From positions 1 to 64,000 of the IMG/VR virus record IMGVR_UViG_3300025362_000007: 64,000 nucleotides of DNA. One strand, 5' to 3'. Below, in pieces: positions 1 through 6,282 of this stretch. The DNA is from a virus. How positions within the stretch are numbered: the first letter of the stretch is position 1; every line of letters starts with the position of its first letter. Made by a program: the position numbers and the translations under genes. The notes beneath the pieces are model-generated. The model was not told the DNA's origin. It saw only the letters and a list, made by a program, of their open reading frames with translations, and did not search any database.

Positions 1-41
1 TAACCTTGTAGCGGATAGAAAAGAGGCAAGGAGGTTGATAC

Positions 42-257
42 GTGAATACGAACAAACTCCTAACATCTGACAAAGCCCTCCATTTCCTCTACTGCTATCT
101 ATTAGCAACCATCTACCTTCCACTTGCTGTAGCCTTCGCACTCGGCAAAGAAGCATACGACATCAAGAAGAGGGGTTTCAGTCGGGATAATGTTTACGAT
201 TTGGTAGCAGATGGGTTGGGGATAGGATTGGCAGTGTTGATATTAATACTTAGATAG
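42..257 (+). CDS. Small membrane protein, YfiM/DUF2279-like
   Basis: A 71-residue protein starting at GTG, with AAGGAGG about 8 bases upstream. A hydrophobic segment spans roughly residues 14-34 and a second covers the last 15 residues. The order DKALHF, then a membrane segment, then GKEAYDIK and DLVADGLGIGLA resembles the DKxxHF...KExxD...DxxADxxG pattern of small phage and bacterial membrane proteins related to YfiM/DUF2279. The role is unknown; a membrane or lysis-related function is only a guess. It is followed by a promoter and a hairpin that separate it from nrdJ. Confidence 0.6.
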   Translation: MNTNKLLTSDKALHFLYCYLLATIYLPLAVAFALGKEAYDIKKRGFSRDNVYDLVADGLGIGLAVLILILR

Positions 258-265
258 ACTATACT
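237..265 (+). promoter_or_regulatory. Sigma70-type promoter upstream of nrdJ
   Basis: TTGATA at 237-242, a 17-bp spacer and TATACT at 260-265. The -35 lies inside the end of the upstream gene. Transcription would begin near 272, just before the hairpin at 283-309, so the nrdJ leader would contain that hairpin. Confidence 0.6.
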
Positions 266-282
266 AAAAATACGAAAGAGTG

Positions 283-320
283 AACAGCTCCTTTAATATA
301 GGGGCTGTTTATTTTTCTCT
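283..320 (+). terminator. Intrinsic terminator or leader attenuator before nrdJ
   Basis: Arms AACAGCTCC (283-291) and GGGGCTGTT (301-309) pair over 9 bp with one G-U wobble around a 9-nt loop, followed by a T-rich tract at 310-320. It could end transcription of the first gene. Because a promoter lies immediately upstream, it could also attenuate the nrdJ transcript. Confidence 0.7.
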
Positions 321-351
321 AAAAGGATTTCAATGAATAAAGGGGTAACGA

Positions 352-3300
352 ATGGAATTTAAGCAGAAGATCAGTGAAGAGATATTTTTTAGAAAATACG
401 CACTACATGGTGAGACAACAGTAGAAGAAGTATTGCAAGGTGTAGCGGAAGAAATTGCTTCCGTAGAAAAAGATAAGGAAAAATGGAAAACAGTATTTTA
501 TGACATAATGGTATCAGGAGAGTTTCTTCCTGCTGGAAGAATATTAGCTAATGCCCGTCCTTTATCTAAAATGAAAAATTACAATAACTGCTTTACTATT
601 GATATAGAAGATTCAATGGAAGGCATTTTTGAGTCATTGAAAGAGGATGCTTTGATTGGTAAAGTTGGAGGAGGAGTTGGATTTAATGCTTCTAAGCTCC
701 GTCCAAAAGGGGCTTACATAAGCAAGGGGGGTGAATCTTCTGGTGTGATGAGTTTCTTAGAAGTTTTTGATACTAGTGCAAAAGCAATCCATACAGGAGG
801 CGGAAGGCGATGTTTACCCGCAGGGACTTCAGTTCATGCAAAAACAGGGTTAAAAAGTATAGAAAATATAGTAATTGAGGATGAAGTTCTTACTTCAGAA
901 GGGTATGAGAAAGTAAGCAATTTTTTTGATCAAGGGGAACAAGAGACTATTGTTATTCATACTAACAACGGTGAATTTGAATGTACAGCTAATCATAAAA
1001 TGGCTGTATTTGATGGACTTTTTTCTTATATTTGGAAAGAAGCGAAAGACTTAAGAAATGGGGATAAACTTGTTTTTGTAGGGAAAACAATAGAAGGACA
1101 ACCCACTGAATTTCCTAAATTTTATTATGAGAAACCAAAACACTCTACTACAACAATAGATATTACTATTCCTACTTTAGACAAGAATAGTGCTTGGTTG
1201 CTTGGACTAATTTTTGGTGATGGATTTGTTTGGACTAATGAAAATAACACGAAGGGTGGGGTTTCTATTGCTTGTGCTAATGTGTATCCAAAAATTATAG
1301 AAAGAGCAGAAAAAGAACTTGAAAAGTTTGGGGCTAATGTTTACGCTAAAGATGGAGATGGTGCTTGTACTAATGTAGTAAGCTATTCCAACCAATTAGG
1401 GATTTTCTTTGGTCAATTTAAAAAAGCAAAAAAAACTCTTATAATCCCCAAATTTATAATGGATGGAACAGTAGAAATTAGAGCAGGATTTATCGCTGGT
1501 GTGTTTGACGCTGATGGTGCTTCTAAAAATAGGCCAATTAGAGTGGTATCTACTGTTTACAAAAAATTTGCAACACAAATTAAATATCTTTTACTTTCTC
1601 TTGGGATTCCTTCTACTGAATATGCTTATGATAGAAGTAAAGATGGGTGGCAAACATTATATAGTATAAATGTTTCTAATGCTGTTGGAGTAAGAAGTTG
1701 GGACAGATTGATTGCCCCCTCTAGTGAAAAATATGTCTCTGGAAGAAAAGATAAAAGGTTTTATCAATCAGGGACTAATGATTTTGGATGGACTAAAGAG
1801 ATGTTTGTGGAAGAAGAAAGAAAAACTAAAAGAAAAGTTTGGTTAAAAAATTCCACAAGTTTAAAGCTCACGTCTTTAGAAAGAGTGATAGGAAGAGAAC
1901 TTCAGTTATACCCAGTAGATTTTCTAGAAATAACTAAAGGAAGAATGGTTCAAACTTATGATATAGAGGTAGAGAATAAACATGAATTTGTAGCAGAAGG
2001 ATTGTTAACTCATAATTCAGCACATATAGTAGTACTAAATGTAGACCATCCAGATATTGAAGAATTTATTCTTTATAAAAAAGGTAGGGAAAATAATGCT
2101 CTTACTCAATTTAATATTAGCGTAGGTATCTCGGATGCTTTTATTTTTGCGGTAGAAAATGATTTAGATTGGAATTTGGTATTTGAAGGTACAGTGTACA
2201 AAACTATAAAAGCTAAAGAATTGTTTGATACTATGACAAAACAAGCATGGTGGTATAATGAACCTGGAGTTTTATTTTTAGATACTGTAGAAGCGGGGAA
2301 TAATGCTCCCCATGCTTTTAAGGTCGATCGCTGTAATCCCTGTGGTGAAATTGTAATGCCAGCTTATAATTTGTGTTGTTTATCTTCTATTAACTTATCT
2401 AAGTTAGTGAAGTATCCATTTACAAATGTAGCTGAGTTTGACTTTGATAGATTTAAAGAAATTATTGAAATTGGGGTTAGGTTCTTAGATAATGTACTCG
2501 ATGCTACCGACTATCCCTTAGATAAAATTGAAGTATTATCTAAAGAATGGAGAAGAATAGGATTGGGTATAACTGGATTGGCTGATGCTTTGCTTAAACT
2601 TAAACTAGCGTATGGTGAAAGAGAAAGTATTGTTATAGTAGATAAAATAGCACACACAATGGCAGAGACAGCATACAATGCTTCTATTGACTTAGCTATA
2701 GAGAAAGGGAGTTTCCCTGCTTTTGATGAAAACATTGGTAATGCTGGCTTTATTCTAAAATTAAGTAAAGAAACTCAAACTAGGATTAAGGTAAATGGAC
2801 TACGTAATATTGGTTTATTAACTATACCCCCAGCAGGCACTATTAGCCTCACATTAGGAAATAATTGTAGTTCGGGAATTGAACCTATATTCTCATTGCA
2901 ATATGATAGAACTGTTCGCCAAAATAATGAAGATACAATCACACAAACTGTGTATGATGATGGATGGTTGGAATATGTGGAATATGCTAATTACAAAGAT
3001 GGTGAACCACTTTCTGAGTATGTAGTAGTATCACATGATGTTTCTATTACTGATGGGATTAAAGTGCAAGCAGCTTTTCAATATTGGATAGATCATAGTA
3101 TAAGCCGAACAATAAACATGCCATTTGAAACTACATTGGAAGATTATAAAGATATTTTTATGTGTGCTTGGAAGATGGGATTAAAAGGTACAACTAGTTT
3201 TCATGAAGGGGCTAGTATGGATGGTATTCTTACCACTAAGAAAACAGAGACTAAGGATGGTACGCTATGGGATAAAATAACCGTACTACCCAATTCTACG

Positions 3301-3804
3301 AAAAGGCCAGAATCATTAGAATGTGATATTTATGAAATGACTGTGAATAAACAGAAAATGTTAGTATTAGTAGGCTTACATAAAGGTAGCCCCTATGAAG
3401 TATTTTTAACAGCCAATAGTGATAATCTAATTGATGTAGAACGAGCCAAGCATGGGGAGATTAGGAAAACAAGTAAGGGAGCGTACAATCTTAGTATTAA
3501 AGGGAAACGAAGTACATTTGTGTTAGAGAATATCACAGCATTGTTTGACGATGATTTTGCTATAATGTGTAGATTAGTTTCTTTGAGTATGCGCCACCAC
3601 ATACCCTTACAGTTTATTATAGATCAACTAAATAAAACTAGTAGGTTTGGTAATTTCTCTAAGATTATGGCTAGAGTATTGAAGAAATATATTAAGGATG
3701 GAGAGAGAGTGATAGCAAAGGAAGTATGCCCCGATTGTAAGGGAGAACTTAGATTTGTGGAAGGTTGTAAAAGTTGCCAAAATTGTGGTTGGAGTAAATG
3801 TTAA
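352..3804 (+). CDS. nrdJ: Class II (B12-dependent) ribonucleotide reductase, intein-containing
   Basis: The precursor is 1150 residues; removing the intein at residues 154-555 leaves 748, normal for NrdJ. The enzyme reduces ribonucleotides to deoxyribonucleotides using adenosylcobalamin. Visible signatures are FLPAGRILANAR near residue 57, the NPCGE loop with downstream LCCLSSINLSKL, GLGITGLADALL, TIPPAGTISLTLGNNCSSGIEP, and the C-terminal zinc-ribbon CPDC...CKSCQNCGWSKC over the last 26 residues, characteristic of the NrdJ family. It heads the replication gene string and would supply dNTPs independently of host regulation. ATG start with an AAGGGG site. No separate beta subunit is seen, as expected for class II. 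Confidence 0.93.
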   Translation: MEFKQKISEEIFFRKYALHGETTVEEVLQGVAEEIASVEKDKEKWKTVFYDIMVSGEFLPAGRILANARPLSKMKNYNNCFTIDIEDSMEGIFESLKEDALIGKVGGGVGFNASKLRPKGAYISKGGESSGVMSFLEVFDTSAKAIHTGGGRRCLPAGTSVHAKTGLKSIENIVIEDEVLTSEGYEKVSNFFDQGEQETIVIHTNNGEFECTANHKMAVFDGLFSYIWKEAKDLRNGDKLVFVGKTIEGQPTEFPKFYYEKPKHSTTTIDITIPTLDKNSAWLLGLIFGDGFVWTNENNTKGGVSIACANVYPKIIERAEKELEKFGANVYAKDGDGACTNVVSYSNQLGIFFGQFKKAKKTLIIPKFIMDGTVEIRAGFIAGVFDADGASKNRPIRVVSTVYKKFATQIKYLLLSLGIPSTEYAYDRSKDGWQTLYSINVSNAVGVRSWDRLIAPSSEKYVSGRKDKRFYQSGTNDFGWTKEMFVEEERKTKRKVWLKNSTSLKLTSLERVIGRELQLYPVDFLEITKGRMVQTYDIEVENKHEFVAEGLLTHNSAHIVVLNVDHPDIEEFILYKKGRENNALTQFNISVGISDAFIFAVENDLDWNLVFEGTVYKTIKAKELFDTMTKQAWWYNEPGVLFLDTVEAGNNAPHAFKVDRCNPCGEIVMPAYNLCCLSSINLSKLVKYPFTNVAEFDFDRFKEIIEIGVRFLDNVLDATDYPLDKIEVLSKEWRRIGLGITGLADALLKLKLAYGERESIVIVDKIAHTMAETAYNASIDLAIEKGSFPAFDENIGNAGFILKLSKETQTRIKVNGLRNIGLLTIPPAGTISLTLGNNCSSGIEPIFSLQYDRTVRQNNEDTITQTVYDDGWLEYVEYANYKDGEPLSEYVVVSHDVSITDGIKVQAAFQYWIDHSISRTINMPFETTLEDYKDIFMCAWKMGLKGTTSFHEGASMDGILTTKKTETKDGTLWDKITVLPNSTKRPESLECDIYEMTVNKQKMLVLVGLHKGSPYEVFLTANSDNLIDVERAKHGEIRKTSKGAYNLSIKGKRSTFVLENITALFDDDFAIMCRLVSLSMRHHIPLQFIIDQLNKTSRFGNFSKIMARVLKKYIKDGERVIAKEVCPDCKGELRFVEGCKSCQNCGWSKC
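811..2016 (+). other. Intein with LAGLIDADG homing endonuclease, inserted in NrdJ
   Basis: Residues 154-555 of the precursor (402 aa). It begins with Cys (CLPAGTSVHAKTG) and ends with LLTHN followed by Ser as the +1 residue. The exteins rejoin as GGRR/SAHIVVLNVDHPD, the uninterrupted RNR sequence. Splicing block B has the TANHK histidine, and block F reads VQTYDIEVENKHEF. The endonuclease has both DOD motifs, LLGLIFGDG (about residue 283) and AGFIAGVFDADG (about 379), each keeping its catalytic aspartate, so it is probably active and mobile. Confidence 0.92.
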
Positions 3805-3814
3805 GTAAATAATT

Positions 3815-3854
3815 CAAGAAAGGGCTTTACATAAGTCCTTTCTTGTGCTACGAT
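3815..3854 (+). promoter_or_regulatory. Promoter overlapping a 9-bp inverted repeat, upstream of dnaB-like helicase
   Basis: TTTACA at 3826-3831, 17 bp, TACGAT at 3849-3854. The inverted repeat CAAGAAAGG (3815-3823) / CCTTTCTTG (3837-3845) embraces the -35 and most of the spacer and is not followed by a T run, so it looks more like an operator or an mRNA hairpin than a terminator. Confidence 0.5.
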
Positions 3855-3883
3855 AGAAACAAGGAGAAAGTAGTGAGGAATGA

Positions 3884-5263
3884 ATGGCAAAAATAAAAGT
3901 AACACAAGAGAAAGAACTGATAATTGGGATGATAGTATCTACTGATTTTCTGACACAAATAGCTCCTTTAATACAACTAAACCAGTTGCAAGCCACAAGT
4001 AGCAAGACAGTTGCTAAATGGTGTATGGAGTATTACGCTACATATAAAACAGCACCTCAAGAATTTATCCAAGATATTTATAATCAATATAAAAAGCAAT
4101 TATCTGAGGATGATGCTATAATTATAGCTAAAACATTGACACATATATCTGAAAAGTATGAGGAAAAAGAAAAGTACAATGTTCCTTATATGATTGATAA
4201 AGCTAATGATTATCTAAGAGAACGTAGACTAATTACCTTACAAGAACAATTAGAACACGATGTAACATTAGGTAGATTGGATAAGGCTGAGAATGCCATA
4301 GTTGGGTATAACAAAATAGCTAAGACTGTACGAAAGGAGACTAATATATGGACTAATACACAGGTAGTACAAAATATACTAAACGAAGATACATACAAAC
4401 TGTTTAGATTTCCAGGAGCAGTTGGTGAACTAATGGGGTACTATAGAAGAAGTAACTTATATGCATATGCAGGGGTAGCTAAAAGAGGAAAGAGTAGATG
4501 GCTTATGCAAACTGCTGTGTTTGCATCAATAAATAAATTAAATACGATGGTGGTAAGTTTAGAAATGGATGATGAGGAAGCAAATGATATGTTGTTTAAA
4601 ACTATGATTCGTAAACCATCGGGGAGTGAGGAAAATAAATCATGGGTACTTCCTTCCTTTAGTGATGATAATAACATAGTGTATACACACACTACAATAG
4701 ATACTATTAATGCGTATGACTACAATAGGTGGCAAAGAAAGGGGAGTATTCAGTGTTCCCCTATAGAAGTGATTACAGGCGAACCTAATAGTATGACCTT
4801 GGATGATTTAGAAAATGAAATATTAGCCTTAGAATTATATAAAGGGTTTGTTCCAGATATAATTATAATTGATTATGCGGATATTATCGCAGGGAAAGGG
4901 TATGACTCTAGGGATAGAGTTAATAATATATGGATTGGATTAAAAGCATTAGCAAAAAAATATCACGCAGTTGTGTTTACGGCTACACACATGAATAGCG
5001 AAGCACTAAAGAAAGATGGAGAAGGGTACAACATAGGGGAAGACAGGAGAAAATTGAATCATGTAGCAGGAATGTATATATTGAACCAAAGTGAACAAGA
5101 GAAAAAAGACAGAGTAATGAGGGTAAAAGCTACAGCAACTAGATTTGGAGAACACACTGAATTAGATGAAGTAGTTGTGCTATATGACTATGGAGTAGGA
5201 AGGACTTACATTGATAGTAGGTTTAAGAAAGATATACCGAATTATACGGAAAAAGGAGAATGA
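3884..5263 (+). CDS. DnaB-like replicative DNA helicase
   Basis: A 459-residue RecA-fold hexameric helicase, expected to unwind DNA 5'-3' ahead of the polymerase. The N-terminal 150 residues are helical and DnaB-like. Walker A is GVAKRGKSRW near residue 196, less canonical than the usual GxPxxGKT. A DnaB-style VVSLEMDDEEA follows. Walker B is DIIIIDYADII near residue 325, then RVNNIWIGLKALAKKYHAVVFTATHMNSE, matching the helicase motif 3 region. No primase domain is fused and no separate primase is recognised in this window. It sits 3 bp before the clamp-like gene and is served by the promoter at 3826-3854. Confidence 0.85.
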   Translation: MAKIKVTQEKELIIGMIVSTDFLTQIAPLIQLNQLQATSSKTVAKWCMEYYATYKTAPQEFIQDIYNQYKKQLSEDDAIIIAKTLTHISEKYEEKEKYNVPYMIDKANDYLRERRLITLQEQLEHDVTLGRLDKAENAIVGYNKIAKTVRKETNIWTNTQVVQNILNEDTYKLFRFPGAVGELMGYYRRSNLYAYAGVAKRGKSRWLMQTAVFASINKLNTMVVSLEMDDEEANDMLFKTMIRKPSGSEENKSWVLPSFSDDNNIVYTHTTIDTINAYDYNRWQRKGSIQCSPIEVITGEPNSMTLDDLENEILALELYKGFVPDIIIIDYADIIAGKGYDSRDRVNNIWIGLKALAKKYHAVVFTATHMNSEALKKDGEGYNIGEDRRKLNHVAGMYILNQSEQEKKDRVMRVKATATRFGEHTELDEVVVLYDYGVGRTYIDSRFKKDIPNYTEKGE

Positions 5264-5266
5264 TGA

Positions 5267-6280
5267 ATGAAAGAAGTATTGCAATTTGCAAAGAAAGGGA
5301 CAACAAAGAACTCTACGGAAATAAGTGGAAGTAACACCTTTTATTTTAAAGATAGCTATGTGTATGCTTATAATAACATGACAGCTATAAAAGCTAAAAC
5401 AACTTTAGGCATCGAAGGATCTATTAACGCAGAAATGTTCCAACGATTATTGGAGAACGTTAATATTGATGTGATATTCACCCAAGATACTAAATCTGTT
5501 ATTGTAAAATATGGTACAAGTAAAACTAAATTTTCTAAGGAAAAAGATGGGTTAGCTCCTTATCTCAACGTAATATTTCCAGAGAATCTTGAAGTAAAAC
5601 CTATACCCAGTGATTTTCTTAAGGGGCTGACTGTAAGTGCTTTCCAAAGAAATTCTAATAAAATATCGGGTATCTGCATCGATGATAAAAATTACTATGC
5701 AATAGATAAAGATGATATTGCTGTGTACAAAGCGGAAGTAGGGGTGAATGATACATATTGGCTTTCATTGGAAGGGGTGGAATTACTAAACAGTATTCCA
5801 GAGACAATAAAAAACTACAGTGCTACACGTTCTTTCTTTTATGTATACACAGATACATACACTGTTGCAGTGAAACTATTGTTTGTAGATAAATTCCCAC
5901 TAAAAACAGCCACTAAGTTTATGAAAGCATACAGTGATTTTAGCAAACAAATTACTGTTCCTCAAGATATTGTGGAGACATTAAAAAGAATAAAGTTAGC
6001 AAGCAGTAGAACTAGAGTAAATGGGGAAATGATGTGTAAAATTACTACAGGAAAAGATTTAATTGTTGAAAGTATGCACAACGAAGACATGAACGTGGTT
6101 GAACACCTGGTGTATGAGAATATAGGGGTAGAAGAAATTACTGTAGTATTGCCTATAGATGGGTTTTTAGAATTACTAAAAGAGAGCCTTACTTTATTTG
6201 TTATAGTAGAAGAGAAATTAGCATCATTAATTGTACACGAGGATACCCACACACACATACTGCGAGCAGGAAGGGAATAA
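5267..6280 (+). CDS. Probable sliding-clamp-like DNA polymerase processivity factor
   Basis: A 337-residue protein with no cysteine motif or membrane segment, rich in alternating beta-strand patterns, for example DSYVYAYNNMTAIKAKT followed by a helix NAEMFQRLLENV and more strands. That alternation, repeated in the C-terminal part (ITVVLPIDGFLELLKESLTLFVIVEEKLASLIV), resembles the repeated fold of DnaN/PCNA clamps. It lies between the helicase and the DNA polymerase. A clamp-loader-type AAA+ gene at 25210-26118 implies a clamp is encoded, and this is the best candidate. The assignment is inferred from pattern and neighbours; direct sequence identity to DnaN was not recognised. Confidence 0.5.
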   Translation: MKEVLQFAKKGTTKNSTEISGSNTFYFKDSYVYAYNNMTAIKAKTTLGIEGSINAEMFQRLLENVNIDVIFTQDTKSVIVKYGTSKTKFSKEKDGLAPYLNVIFPENLEVKPIPSDFLKGLTVSAFQRNSNKISGICIDDKNYYAIDKDDIAVYKAEVGVNDTYWLSLEGVELLNSIPETIKNYSATRSFFYVYTDTYTVAVKLLFVDKFPLKTATKFMKAYSDFSKQITVPQDIVETLKRIKLASSRTRVNGEMMCKITTGKDLIVESMHNEDMNVVEHLVYENIGVEEITVVLPIDGFLELLKESLTLFVIVEEKLASLIVHEDTHTHILRAGRE

Positions 6281-6282
6281 TT

